From: Stutzerimonas stutzeri
GTDB lineage: Bacteria > Pseudomonadota > Gammaproteobacteria > Pseudomonadales > Pseudomonadaceae
Direction of reading: 5' to 3'
DNA length: 64,000 nt
NCBI GenBank assembly: GCA_019056435.1
Contig: CP077641.1
Span: 4,030,001 to 4,094,000, forward strand
Part shown: in pieces, positions 44,276 to 52,841 of the stretch
Numbering within the stretch: the first letter of the stretch is position 1
Layout: each line of letters begins with the position of its first letter
The notes under the pieces: model-generated
The model's database searches: none
What the model saw: the letters and a program-made list of their open reading frames with translations, nothing else
What the model was told of the DNA's origin: nothing
Program-made: the position numbers and the translations under genes

Positions 44276-44535
44276 CCACGCCCAACAGCACCTACCAGCA
44301 GTTGCTGCGCCGGTACGACCGGCCCTGCCTGCCGCTGGACGACGTGCGCGCCGAGTACCTGCCGCATATCGCCAGCATGGATCACCTGCTCGAGGAGATC
44401 CGCAAGGGCGTCATCCGCCTGCGCTATGTGCGCCTGACCGGCTCACGCCGCGCACCGCCCGTGGTGTACCTGCAAGACCTCGCCAACTGGCTCGACGCGC
44501 AGGACCCGAGCAAAGAGCAACAAACCGCAGCTTGA
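44272..44535 (+). CDS. PrtN-like (pyocin activator family) protein
   Basis: 87 residues from a GTG start (VTTPNSTYQQLLRRYDRPCL). The pattern LPLDDVRAEYLPHIASMDHL, IRKGVIRLRYVRL and YLQDLANWLDAQ matches the PrtN family, small DNA-binding activators of pyocin genes. Phage members may act as early activators or excision factors. A second member is at 50184. Confidence 0.78.
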   Translation: MTTPNSTYQQLLRRYDRPCLPLDDVRAEYLPHIASMDHLLEEIRKGVIRLRYVRLTGSRRAPPVVYLQDLANWLDAQDPSKEQQTAA

Positions 44536-44819
44536 TAGGTGGCCACTGCCTGTCCAGTGAGCGCACAACAGGAGATAAGCCCATGAAGAAGTAAACCGAA
44601 GTCGCAGAGCGTCAGTCTTCCTCGGTCACTAAAGAGCCGGGCGCTGGCAGGCCGAGAGAATAGCCTGCCCGGAGAGCGCTGGTATGCCGCCAGCCCCGAT
44701 AGCCAGAAGGCCCACAGGGCGGTCCTGCATGCTACGGCTGTTGGCTTCAGCGCCGGAAACGTAACCGGCAAATGACCGCCACCCACCAAGTGGCTTAACG
44801 CAGCAAAGGGAGACACAGC
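44536..44819 (+). ncRNA. Structured non-coding leader, candidate RNA
   Basis: A 284-bp gap in a packed operon. It starts with AGGAGATAAGCCC and a three-codon ORF (ATG AAG AAG TAA at 44583). Then come strong stems: GGCAGGC with GCCTGCC (10-nt loop) nested in GCGCT/AGCGC, around 44640-44690. A longer pairing AGCCAG with CTGTTGGCT follows. It could be an RNA element or the ruins of a gene. Confidence 0.4.
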
Positions 44820-45167
44820 ATGAAACCCACCGACGTGAATGACTTTATCGGCTCGCTCAACGCAGGCGTATTCGCCCAGCAGGTAGGCCGCGCCCTGTTC
44901 GATGTCGCCGCCGGCGTCGTCGAGCACAGCAAGCAGGGCCAGGTCACGCTCACCTTCAAATTCAAACAGATCGGCCAGAGCCACCAGGTGGCTGTCAGCC
45001 ACACGCTCGACTTCGTCCAGCCCACCAAGCGCGGCAAGAAGCGCGAGGACACCAGCCTCGATACGCCGCTCTACGTCACCGCCGATGGCCTGACGCTGTT
45101 CCAGAACGACCCGACCGCGCAGATGTTCACGCCGGAGCAGGCGCCGGTTAAAGCGCGCGAAGTCTGA
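44820..45167 (+). CDS. Conserved phage protein
   Basis: 115 residues, AGGGAGA upstream. MKPTDVNDFIGSLNAGVFAQ and a beta segment (GQVTLTFKFKQIGQSHQVAV) followed by QPTKRGKKREDTSLDTPLYV. Genes of this kind lie just before DUF2303 genes in Pseudomonas phages and may act in early DNA metabolism. Function unknown. Confidence 0.68.
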   Translation: MKPTDVNDFIGSLNAGVFAQQVGRALFDVAAGVVEHSKQGQVTLTFKFKQIGQSHQVAVSHTLDFVQPTKRGKKREDTSLDTPLYVTADGLTLFQNDPTAQMFTPEQAPVKAREV

Positions 45168-45208
45168 CTCGCAACACCAAGCCCCACTCACCACAAGGAA
45201 GCAACACC

Positions 45209-46045
45209 ATGCCACTGAGCAAAGAAGCCATTCAGCACATCGAGTCCCAGGCCGTGATAGCCGCTGCCAAACCAATCACTATCGACGGCGGCGCAACCGT
45301 CACCGTGCTGCCGGAAGGCATCCGTCTCCAGCCACTGGAACAGTTCCAGCCGCTGCGCGACCGATTCCGCGGCGCAATGGCGACCCACTCGATTCAGGAC
45401 TTCGCTAACTACGTCGCGGGACACGAGATAGACGAGGCCGCCACCGTTGAGCAGCGCGGCTTCATCGACCAGGACGCCATGCGCGCCACCGTCATTTTTA
45501 ACCTGGGCACGCCTGGCGCGGCCGGCCACGGCGACGACACCGCCACCCTCACCCTCAAGCCCACCGCGGCCTATGCCGCCATGCAGGGCATCGTCGGCAA
45601 GCCGCACAGCCAGCAAGCCCTGGCCGAATGGCTGGAAGACTGGCTGCCCAACCTCCAAGCCAAGGCAGGCGAAGCCGACCTGCCGATGCTGCAGGCCATC
45701 AACGCTGTGCGCCGCATGGTCATCAAGGCCACCAGCCAGCGCGACAGCAACGTGGGCGACTTCAGCAGCAGCCGCTCGGCCATGGACGAGATCGAGGCCA
45801 AGAGCCAGGACACCCTGCCCTCCGCCTTCATCTTCACCACCGTGCCGTTCGAGGGCCTGCAGCCGGCCCACATCACCTTGCGGCTGTCGGTCATCACCGG
45901 CCGCGACGAGCCAATGCTCAAGCTGCGCTGGGTCGGGGAAGAGGCACAACGTGAAGAGTTCGCCCGCGAGTTCAAGGCCGTGCTCGAGCAGGAAGTGGGC
46001 GGCTTCGTCCCGCTGACCATCGGCACCTTCACGCTCGGCAAATAA
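45209..46045 (+). CDS. DUF2303 (YfdQ-like) protein
   Basis: 278 residues. Landmarks of the family: LQPLEQFQPLRDRFRGAMAT, TIQDFANYVAGHE-like segment, FTTVPFEGLQPAHITLRLSV and the C-terminal FVPLTIGTFTLGK. Its partner order with an HD hydrolase matches E. coli yfdQ-yfdR in prophage CPS-53. The biochemical role is not known. Confidence 0.85.
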   Translation: MPLSKEAIQHIESQAVIAAAKPITIDGGATVTVLPEGIRLQPLEQFQPLRDRFRGAMATHSIQDFANYVAGHEIDEAATVEQRGFIDQDAMRATVIFNLGTPGAAGHGDDTATLTLKPTAAYAAMQGIVGKPHSQQALAEWLEDWLPNLQAKAGEADLPMLQAINAVRRMVIKATSQRDSNVGDFSSSRSAMDEIEAKSQDTLPSAFIFTTVPFEGLQPAHITLRLSVITGRDEPMLKLRWVGEEAQREEFAREFKAVLEQEVGGFVPLTIGTFTLGK

Positions 46046-46122
46046 CCACACCAGGCACAACACCAGCACCGGCCCGCCGCAGCACTCACCACGCCCGCGG
46101 CGGGCATCAGGGAGACACAGCA

Positions 46123-46635
46123 ATGTCATTCACCACCTACCAGATCCTGGCATTCATCGGCGGCTGCGCCGGCAGCGTCATCGTCGCCGCCATCGGCTAC
46201 CTCGAAGGCAAGCGCAGCAGCCGCGAGCAACTCGACCGCCTGCGCACCGAACACGAAGACCACATCGAGCAGCTCCGGCACCAGATCGAGCGCGCCAAGC
46301 ACGAGCACACCCTCAGCCGCCTCAACGCCGCCCAGGCGATCGAGGCCATGACCGAGGAATCCGACGGCCGCATCGAAGAAATTGGCCGGCTCCGCAAACA
46401 GGTCGCCGAAGCCCTCGCAGCCGTACGTACCTTTTCCAGCCTCGCGCTCACCGAAGACGACGCCGCCCACATGACGGCCATCGCCGCCAAGCTCAGCCTG
46501 GCCGCACAGACCTTCGCCAACCTCGGCGCCCACGACCAGGCCGCCAGCTGTCGCAAACTGGCCACCACCGCCACCGGATTGTTCGAACGCTACTGGGCCG
46601 CGCAGCAGCCCCTGACACAGGGGCAGGTCGCATGA
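46123..46635 (+). CDS. Membrane-anchored coiled-coil protein
   Basis: 170 residues. N-terminal membrane segment (YQILAFIGGCAGSVIVAAIG) followed by a long coiled coil (REQLDRLRTEHEDHIEQLRH, EIGRLRKQVAEALAAV). It overlaps the HD gene by 4 bp. Function unknown; perhaps a membrane scaffold for early phage functions. Confidence 0.7.
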   Translation: MSFTTYQILAFIGGCAGSVIVAAIGYLEGKRSSREQLDRLRTEHEDHIEQLRHQIERAKHEHTLSRLNAAQAIEAMTEESDGRIEEIGRLRKQVAEALAAVRTFSSLALTEDDAAHMTAIAAKLSLAAQTFANLGAHDQAASCRKLATTATGLFERYWAAQQPLTQGQVA

Positions 46636-47231
46636 GCTGGATACTCACCCACACCGGCAAGCGCTTCGACCTGCTGGCCCCGCGCGCCGAGCTGATCAGC
46701 ACTATCGACATCGCCCACGCCCTGTCGCACGTGGCCCGCTTCGGCGGCCACACCCGCCACCATTATTCGGTGGCGCAGCACAGCCTGCTGGTCGCCAGCC
46801 TCGTCCCGCCAGGTCTGCAACTGACCGCCCTGCTGCATGACGCTACCGAGGCCTACATCGGTGACCTGGTGCGGCCGCTCAAGGCGCTGCTGCCTGACTA
46901 CAGCGAGATCGAGCACGGCATCTGGCTCGCCATCTGCGACCGCTTCAACCTCGACCCGGTCCTGCCGGCCAGCATCCACCAGGCCGACATGATCGCCCTC
47001 GCCACCGAGCGCCGCGACCTCATGCCCGACCAAGCCGAACCCTGGCCCTGCCTCGCCGGCGTAGAACCGCTACCGACCACCCTGCCGCGCTGGACCAGCG
47101 AGCAAGCCAGCATCCACTACCACAGCAAGCTGCTCGAGCTGATGCAAACAGCCCACCGCGCCCGGGCGCTCAGCACCTGGGAACGCATCGACGAAGCATA
47201 CGCCGGCGCACCCGCGCCGCAGTGCATGTGA
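46632..47231 (+). CDS. HD-domain phosphohydrolase (YfdR-like)
   Basis: 199 residues. Metal ligands of the HD superfamily are visible: HHYSVAQHSLL and the core HD in LLHDATEAYIGDL, with a downstream Asp in HQADMIALATER. Relatives are 5'-nucleotidases acting on dNMPs. The pairing with DUF2303 recalls yfdQR. Likely shapes nucleotide pools during phage replication. Confidence 0.85.
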   Translation: MSWILTHTGKRFDLLAPRAELISTIDIAHALSHVARFGGHTRHHYSVAQHSLLVASLVPPGLQLTALLHDATEAYIGDLVRPLKALLPDYSEIEHGIWLAICDRFNLDPVLPASIHQADMIALATERRDLMPDQAEPWPCLAGVEPLPTTLPRWTSEQASIHYHSKLLELMQTAHRARALSTWERIDEAYAGAPAPQCM

Positions 47232-47268
47232 AGGGGTGCGCATCATGCTGAGATCGATCACCGGAGCC

Positions 47269-47523
47269 TCAGTCTGGAGTCATGCCCTGACTCGCATCAA
47301 TGTAGCGCTGAGCCCAGCTCTGCGCTTCGGCGAACGCGGACATATGGTCATCAAACTGGCGGAGACAAGTGAATACCTCATCGTTCAGCCCAGAGGCTAT
47401 CGGCGGAAGAGTAAGCACGTAGCTCCAGGCTTCCTTTCCGCCGTCCTGCATCATCATCCGCAATGCGACTTCAAACGTAACGCCCTTGTAGGTGTTTTCG
47501 ATCGGCACAAGCGCTTGGGTCAT
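47269..47523 (-). CDS. Small antisense hypothetical protein
   Basis: 84 residues on the minus strand in a gap of the plus-strand operon: MTQALVPIENTYKGVTFEVA, AWSYVLTLPPIASG, FDDHMSAFAEAQSWAQRYID. Composition is typical of a soluble protein and no plus-strand gene competes here. Function unknown. Confidence 0.6.
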   Translation of the reverse strand: MTQALVPIENTYKGVTFEVALRMMMQDGGKEAWSYVLTLPPIASGLNDEVFTCLRQFDDHMSAFAEAQSWAQRYIDASQGMTPD

Positions 47524-47609
47524 TTGCGTCGCCTGGGGTCAGGGGTGTGCATGATCTGGCCCCCAAAGCCTAGCTTGATTCAGCTGAACAAGCCTAACGG
47601 TGGCGATCT

Positions 47610-49196
47610 ATGAATAATCTCTACCGCATCCATCCGCAGCCGGGCTTCAACTTTAACGGGCTGGTCATCGACAACTTCGCCGGCGGCGGTGGCGCGTCCA
47701 CCGGTATCGAGCTTGGCCTCGGCCGGCCCGTCGACATCGCTGTCAACCACGACCCTGAAGCCGTGGCGATGCACGACATCAACCACCCACACACACGCCA
47801 CTTCTGCGAATCGGTATGGGAGGTCGACCCGCGCGTGATTGTGAACGGCCGCCCCGTCGACCTCTGCTGGTTCAGCCCGGACTGCAAGCACTTCAGCAAG
47901 GCCAAGGGCGGCGCCCCGGTGAAGAAGGAGATCCGCGGCCTCGCCTGGGTCGCCATCCGCTATGCAGCTACGGTCAAGCCCAAGGTCATCATGCTGGAGA
48001 ACGTCGAGGAATTCGTGACCTGGGGCCCGCTGGCCACCGACGGCAGACCCTGCCCGAAGAACAAAGGGCGCACCTTCACCAGCTTCGTCAACGCGCTGCA
48101 GCGCCTGGGTTACCAGGTGGAATGGCGCGAGCTACGTGCCTGCGACTACGGCGCCCCGACCATCCGCAAGCGCCTGTTCCTCATCGCCCGTTGCGACGGC
48201 CAGCCGATCGTCTGGCCCGAGCCCACCCACGGGGACCCGGCGAGCGAGGCGGTAAAGGCCAAGCGCCTGAAGCCCTGGCGCACCGCCGCGGAAATCATCG
48301 ACTGGTCGCTACCTTGTCCGAGCATCTTCGAGCGCAAGCGTCCGCTGGCCGAGAACACGGAACGTCGTATTGCCCGGGGTATCGAGCGTTACCTATTTGA
48401 TGCTGAAGAGCCTTTCATCGTGAAGGGAAATGCACCCTTTATCACTGAACACGCCAACGGCAGCACCCACCGCAACATGCCCGTTGACGTACCGCTGCGC
48501 ACCATCTGCGCCCAGGTGAAGGGTGGCCATTTCGCACTGGTGGCACCCACGCTCGTGCAGGTCGGCTATGGCGAGCGCAAGGGCCAAGCGCCACGGGTGC
48601 CGGGTCTGAACAAGCCGCTGGGCACCTGCGTCGCCGGCGGGAACAAGCACGCGCTCGTCGCTGCCTTCCTCGCCAAGCACTACGGCGGCAACTACACCGG
48701 CCCGGGCAGCAGCCTGGAAAGACCGCTGCCAACCGCGACCACCGTCGACCACAACGCTCTGGTCACCAGCCACCTGGTGAAGCTACGCAACAACTGCATC
48801 GGCCAGGACGTCCGCGATCCGATCCATACGCTTACCACCGGCGGGCACATGGGCGAGGTTCGCGCGTTCCTTCTGAAGTATTACGAAACTGCTGTCGGCC
48901 AGCCGCTCACCGATCCACTGCACACCGTCACCACCAAGCACCGTATGGGGCTGGTGATGGTCAAGGGCGAGCCCTACCAGATCGTCGACATCGGCATGCG
49001 AATGCTCGAGCCGCACGAACTGTTCGCCGCCCAGGGCTTCCCGGCCGACTACATCCACGACCGCACCGCCGCCGGCAAGAAGCTCAGCAAGGCCGCCCAG
49101 GTGCGCATGTGTGGCAACAGCGTCTGCCCACCGGTAGCCGCCGCCCTCGTACGCGCCAACCTCAGCGCCCAGCAGCTCGGGGAGGATGCGGCATGA
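47610..49196 (+). CDS. Phage DNA cytosine-5 methyltransferase
   Basis: 528 residues. Motif I DNFAGGGGAS (21-30), motif IV with SPDC (89-92) in place of the usual PPCQ or PPCP, motif VI ENV (130-132), motif VIII-like RKRLFLIA and a C-terminal GNSVCPPVA (motif X). The recognition region is long, with several HT(L/V)TT repeats (IHTLTTGG, LHTVTTKH). An orphan enzyme, likely protecting phage DNA from restriction. Confidence 0.92.
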   Translation: MNNLYRIHPQPGFNFNGLVIDNFAGGGGASTGIELGLGRPVDIAVNHDPEAVAMHDINHPHTRHFCESVWEVDPRVIVNGRPVDLCWFSPDCKHFSKAKGGAPVKKEIRGLAWVAIRYAATVKPKVIMLENVEEFVTWGPLATDGRPCPKNKGRTFTSFVNALQRLGYQVEWRELRACDYGAPTIRKRLFLIARCDGQPIVWPEPTHGDPASEAVKAKRLKPWRTAAEIIDWSLPCPSIFERKRPLAENTERRIARGIERYLFDAEEPFIVKGNAPFITEHANGSTHRNMPVDVPLRTICAQVKGGHFALVAPTLVQVGYGERKGQAPRVPGLNKPLGTCVAGGNKHALVAAFLAKHYGGNYTGPGSSLERPLPTATTVDHNALVTSHLVKLRNNCIGQDVRDPIHTLTTGGHMGEVRAFLLKYYETAVGQPLTDPLHTVTTKHRMGLVMVKGEPYQIVDIGMRMLEPHELFAAQGFPADYIHDRTAAGKKLSKAAQVRMCGNSVCPPVAAALVRANLSAQQLGEDAA

Positions 49197-49204
49197 CTAT
49201 CGGT

Positions 49205-49834
49205 TTATGTTTTCCCGAGCCGGTTGATAGCAAGCTTTATGATCGCGATAGCTGCGTCAAGATTGGCGCGGTCCTTTTCCAAATCTATCGGCATACCGTG
49301 GTCTTTCACGCGCAACGCAACAACATGACCGCTTTCGCCATGTATCAATATCTTGGCCAACACCTCAGCGTCAGAAGCCTGAAGTGCCTCGATCGGTATT
49401 CGCCTAAGCAGGTCGACAAGCGTAGAGAGTTGCTGGTCACGCCTATAGCGGAGAAATTGAATAAGCCTTTTGTCATGGTCGACGCCAGGGGCGAAGCAGG
49501 CGAACAACATTTGAAGGTGCTCGCACAAGTCTTCCGCAAGCCCTTTTATCAACGACCTCTGTTGCCGCCTCTGATGAGTGAACTCCCGTCTGGCAAGAAG
49601 CCACGCAATAATTGGGGTAGCAATAACCGCAGCAACTGTACCGAAGAACTGAGCCCAGCCAGCGAGCTTGTCATTCTCGACCATCCACAAAATGGCTCGC
49701 TGAATGCTCCACTCCCCTTCCGGCAAATTTGTAATGGTCGCACCGGTTATCACCCCTATGGTAAAGGCCGCAAGGAAGGCCCGCCGTCCTACATCAAGAT
49801 AAAAAATTCTCCACCTCTGCCAACCCCTGTTCAC
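49205..49834 (-). CDS. Two-span membrane protein cargo
   Basis: 209 residues on the minus strand, against the plus-strand operon. Two N-terminal membrane segments (AFLAAFTIGVITGATI, FFGTVAAVIATPIIAWLLA) are followed by a soluble helical domain (LIKGLAEDLCEHLQMLFACF, DAEVLAKILIHGESG). More AT-rich than its neighbours. The layout fits exclusion or defence-type cargo, but no family is recognised. Confidence 0.68.
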   Translation of the reverse strand: MNRGWQRWRIFYLDVGRRAFLAAFTIGVITGATITNLPEGEWSIQRAILWMVENDKLAGWAQFFGTVAAVIATPIIAWLLARREFTHQRRQQRSLIKGLAEDLCEHLQMLFACFAPGVDHDKRLIQFLRYRRDQQLSTLVDLLRRIPIEALQASDAEVLAKILIHGESGHVVALRVKDHGMPIDLEKDRANLDAAIAIIKLAINRLGKT

Positions 49835-49890
49835 GCCGCTCTCCTTTCAGCCGAATCTATCCGGCGAAACATACCGCTGAGGTGCACGTT

Positions 49891-50187
49891 ATGACATGCA
49901 CCATCTTCTACACCACCGAAATGCCCAACGAGCAGGCCAAGATCAGCGGCACCCCGCCGCGCAAGCCGATGCGCTGGGCCGTGGAGTACCTGGTGAAAAC
50001 ACCGGACGGCCGCACCCTGATCGAGAGCACCAAAACCATCCAGCGCGCCACGTTCGACGAGCTGCGCGCGATCATGAACCACACCATCGGCGCGATCGGC
50101 GACGAGGCTGGCAACGTCGCCACCTTGGTCAGCTGGCGCGCCACCGCCCGGGGCGGGATGAAACGCAAAAGAGGTAAAAGGCAATGA
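49891..50187 (+). CDS. Hypothetical early protein
   Basis: 98 residues from MTCTIFYTTEMPNEQAKISG with beta strands (RWAVEYLVKTPDGRTLIEST) and a very basic C-terminus (ARGGMKRKRGKRQ). GAGGTG lies upstream; it overlaps the PrtN-like gene by 4 bp. Function unknown. Confidence 0.65.
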   Translation: MTCTIFYTTEMPNEQAKISGTPPRKPMRWAVEYLVKTPDGRTLIESTKTIQRATFDELRAIMNHTIGAIGDEAGNVATLVSWRATARGGMKRKRGKRQ

Positions 50188-50462
50188 ACACCGCGTTCCT
50201 GCTGATGGCGCAGTACAACGGGCAGGCCATCATTCCGGTCGACCGGGTGTGCGCCGATTACTTCGCCCACCTCACGCCGGACAAGTTTCTGCGCAAGGTC
50301 ATGTCAGGCGAAATCGATCTGCCTGTGGTGCGGATGGAAGCCAGCCAGAAAGCCGCTAAGGGCGTGCACCTCGGCGACCTAGCGCAGTACCTAGACGGGC
50401 AGCGACTGAAGGCCCAGGCCGAGAACGACAAGCTCCACGGCCGCTACCGCAAGGCCAGCTGA
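50184..50462 (+). CDS. Second PrtN-like protein, next to integrase
   Basis: 92 residues. IIPVDRVCADYFAHLTPDKF, MSGEIDLPVVRME and HLGDLAQYLDGQRLKAQ fit the PrtN family. Members encoded beside the integrase may serve as excisionase-like factors or activators. Its last 107 bp are antisense to the integrase 3' end. Confidence 0.78.
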   Translation: MNTAFLLMAQYNGQAIIPVDRVCADYFAHLTPDKFLRKVMSGEIDLPVVRMEASQKAAKGVHLGDLAQYLDGQRLKAQAENDKLHGRYRKAS

Positions 50463-51600
50463 AGGGGGCGTCAGCCCCCTCTTCCTCACGGCTGCCTAAC
50501 GCCGCCTTGGCCGCGATGATGCGAGGCAGCCACTTCCACCCCTCATAATGATCGCCACGCCCGCGCAGGTGCGTGTACCGCCGCAGCGAGTTCCAGTCAC
50601 GGTGTGCCGACACACTCGCTACCCGAGGGATATCCCAGTCCATTTCGAACAACCGGCTCACCCCATCGTGGCGCAGATCATGAAAGTGCAGGTCTTTGAT
50701 TTCGAGAAACTTGCAGGCTCGGGTGAACGCGGCCGATATCGAGTCGGCGCTGTAGGGGAACGGCTCGGCACACCCCTTCGGCATGCTGTGCAGGATCGCC
50801 CAGGCCTCGTCTGGCAAGTGGCACCACACGTCGTTGCCTATCTTCTGCCCCGGGTTCTTCATGTCCGTTACCAGCGCCGCCTGGCGCCGCTCGTCCAGCC
50901 GATCCCAGCGGATGCGCGTGATTTCGTCCTGGCGCCGCGTCGAGAAGATCGCGAACGCGATGACCTTGGGCATATGGATGGATGACGGCCGGCGCTTAAG
51001 CACCTCGAAGAAATGCTTGAGTAGCTTGTCGAGTTCATCCATCGTCGGCCGCCGATCACGCTCGCGGCTCCGACTGTGCATCCCTAGTTTGCGTAGCACG
51101 CGCCGCGCATCGGCCATGGCGTTGACGTCGACGTCATAGCCCCAGGCCGGCTTCGCAACAGACATCACAGCGCCAAGGTGCGCCAAGTCATTGCCAACCG
51201 TCTGCGCCTGCACCGCACCGCCTTCCTTGCTCATGCGCCACTGAGCAAACTCGACCAGGCGCTGGCTGTTCAGCTCGTTGTCCGGGGTGTCGCCGAGCCA
51301 AGTGCTACCGATCGCCTTCAATGTTGCACGCTTGGTCTTACCGAGCGGCCGGATGCGCTCGTATTCCTCCAGGTACTGATCGACGATGTCGCGCAGGACC
51401 GTGGACTTACGGCTGGCCCGCTCCAGCGCACCCGGCTCAGCCAGCTCCGTCTCCCGTCGCTTCACCCAGGCTTGCGCAGCCTGCTTGCGGTCGAAGGTCT
51501 GGCTTTCTTGATAAACTACCAGACCCTCGCGCTTGATCCTGATCTGCGCGGTATACCCTATGCCGCCGCTCTTACGCGGCCGCGCCGTAATCGTCCCCAT
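50356..51600 (-). CDS. Tyrosine integrase, dusA-associated type
   Basis: 414 residues. Catalytic set: Arg in STRRQDE (222/223), Lys248, H307-D-L-R310 (FHDLRH), His333 (SAHRDW) and the nucleophile Tyr342 (RRYTH). An arm-binding domain (GTITARPRKSGGIGYTAQIR) starts the protein. It recombines attP with the dusA 5' end. After about residue 370 the protein runs 45 residues through a hairpin (50463-50480) and over the PrtN gene, which suggests the natural stop may be earlier. Confidence 0.92.
   Translation of the reverse strand: MGTITARPRKSGGIGYTAQIRIKREGLVVYQESQTFDRKQAAQAWVKRRETELAEPGALERASRKSTVLRDIVDQYLEEYERIRPLGKTKRATLKAIGSTWLGDTPDNELNSQRLVEFAQWRMSKEGGAVQAQTVGNDLAHLGAVMSVAKPAWGYDVDVNAMADARRVLRKLGMHSRSRERDRRPTMDELDKLLKHFFEVLKRRPSSIHMPKVIAFAIFSTRRQDEITRIRWDRLDERRQAALVTDMKNPGQKIGNDVWCHLPDEAWAILHSMPKGCAEPFPYSADSISAAFTRACKFLEIKDLHFHDLRHDGVSRLFEMDWDIPRVASVSAHRDWNSLRRYTHLRGRGDHYEGWKWLPRIIAAKAALGSREEEGADAPFSWPCGSGRGACRSRPGPSVAARLGTALGRRGARP
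50463..50480. terminator. Hairpin between PrtN-like gene and integrase
   Basis: AGGGGGC, GTCA loop, GCCCCCT directly after the PrtN stop, followed by TCTTCCTC on the plus strand. Suits a convergent terminator. Confidence 0.6.
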
Positions 51601-51606
51601 CCCATC

Positions 51607-51652
51607 CTCGGTGCTACACGCGGGTTTTCAAGTCCTACAATGTAGCACCGAG
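51607..51652. repeat. 12-bp inverted repeat upstream of integrase
   Basis: CTCGGTGCTACA (51607-51618) and TGTAGCACCGAG (51641-51652), perfect, with a 22-bp spacer. It starts 7 bp upstream of the integrase ATG and may be an autoregulatory operator or integrase arm site; it lies about 100 bp from attR. Confidence 0.7.
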
Positions 51653-51705
51653 CGTTGAAAAATAGGCGGAAACGAGCGAAAACGGCGGAAAATCAGACAG
51701 AGAAA

Positions 51706-52716
51706 ATGTTAGTAAAAACAGCCTCAAAGCCAGACACCCCGCGCCCCAGCCCCTCCCGCCGCTTCTCCGTTGCGCCGATGATGGATTGGACGGACCGCCA
51801 CTGTCGGTTCTTTCTGCGCCAGCTGTCGCGCCATGCGCTGCTGTATACCGAGATGGTCACCACCGGCGCGCTGATCAATGGCGATACCGAGCGGTTTCTG
51901 CGCCATGACGAGGCCGAGCATCCGCTGGCGCTGCAGCTCGGCGGCAGCGTGCCGGGCGAGCTCGCGATTTGCGCGAAGATGGCCGAAACGGCGGGCTACG
52001 ACGAGGTCAATCTCAACGTCGGCTGCCCCAGCGACCGGGTGCAGAACAACATGATCGGTGCCTGCCTGATGGCGCATCCGGCATTGGTCGCCGATTGCAT
52101 CAAGGCGATGCAGGACGCAGTCGGCATCGAAGTGACCATCAAGCACCGGATCGGCATCAATGGCCGCGACAGCTACGCCGAACTCTGCGATTTCGTTGGC
52201 CAGGTCAGAGATGCCGGCTGCCGCAGCTTCACGGTGCATGCACGTATCGCCATCCTCGAGGGGCTTTCACCAAAGGAAAACCGCGAGATTCCCCCGCTTC
52301 GCTACGAGGTCGTGCAGCAGTTGAAGAATGACTTCCCGGACCTGGAGATCATCCTCAACGGTGGCATCAAGTCGCTCGACGCCTGCGAGGCGCACCTGCA
52401 GCATTTCGACGGCGTGATGCTCGGGCGCGAGGCGTACCACAATCCCTATCTCCTGGCCCACGTGGATGCGCGGCTGTTCGGCAGCGACGCGCCTATGATC
52501 ACCCGCGCCGAAGCCTTGCAGCGCATGCGGCCCTATATCCAGCGCCATCTCGAAGCCGGCGGGGCGATGCATCACATCACCCGCCATGTGCTGGGCCTGG
52601 CACAGGGATTTCACGGGGCGCGGCGCTTCCGCCAGCTGCTATCGGTGGACGTGCACAAGACCGAGAATCCGCTGGCCTTGCTTGACCAGGCCATCGGCAT
52701 GCTGGAAGGTCACTGA
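51706..52716 (+). CDS. dusA: tRNA-dihydrouridine synthase A with phage-derived N-terminus
   Basis: 336 residues from ATG 51706. DusA reduces uridine 20/20a of tRNA with FMN and NADPH. Family features: [45 protein letters not shown] with the catalytic Cys, [26 protein letters not shown] and [15 protein letters not shown]. The first ~15 residues ([14 protein letters not shown]) come from the phage side and replace the native MLLRDHTQ. A TTG at 51655 could give a longer form. The new promoter is also phage-supplied. Confidence 0.95.
   Translation: MLVKTASKPDTPRPSPSRRFSVAPMMDWTDRHCRFFLRQLSRHALLYTEMVTTGALINGDTERFLRHDEAEHPLALQLGGSVPGELAICAKMAETAGYDEVNLNVGCPSDRVQNNMIGACLMAHPALVADCIKAMQDAVGIEVTIKHRIGINGRDSYAELCDFVGQVRDAGCRSFTVHARIAILEGLSPKENREIPPLRYEVVQQLKNDFPDLEIILNGGIKSLDACEAHLQHFDGVMLGREAYHNPYLLAHVDARLFGSDAPMITRAEALQRMRPYIQRHLEAGGAMHHITRHVLGLAQGFHGARRFRQLLSVDVHKTENPLALLDQAIGMLEGH
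51749..51792. repeat. attR core (44-bp dusA repeat)
   Basis: Right-hand copy of the attL core; one mismatch (T at 51770). It lies within dusA codons 15-29, so the reading frame is preserved after integration. Confidence 0.9.
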
Positions 52717-52841
52717 ACCGAGGAACACGCCGTCCCTTTTTCAATCCAAGTGCTGTCCGCAGCCCGCGATACCCGGTTCGGCCGGCTGCCATGCACCTGG
52801 CCGGCCCTGTCGAAACGCCAACTCAGAGGATAGAGCGCCCC

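Larger units (their letters stand above)
5664..51792. mobile_element. dusA-integrated temperate siphovirus prophage, ~46 kb
   Basis: It is bounded by repeated dusA sequence and contains integrase, immunity, replication, packaging, head, tail and lysis modules in a lambda-like order. The integrase at the right end reads toward the interior from next to dusA, as in the known family of dusA-associated integrases. The head genes are lambda-type (GpA, gpW, portal, ClpP-like protease, D, E). Many structural genes are interrupted by single-base indels, so viability cannot be judged from this sequence. Confidence 0.95.
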
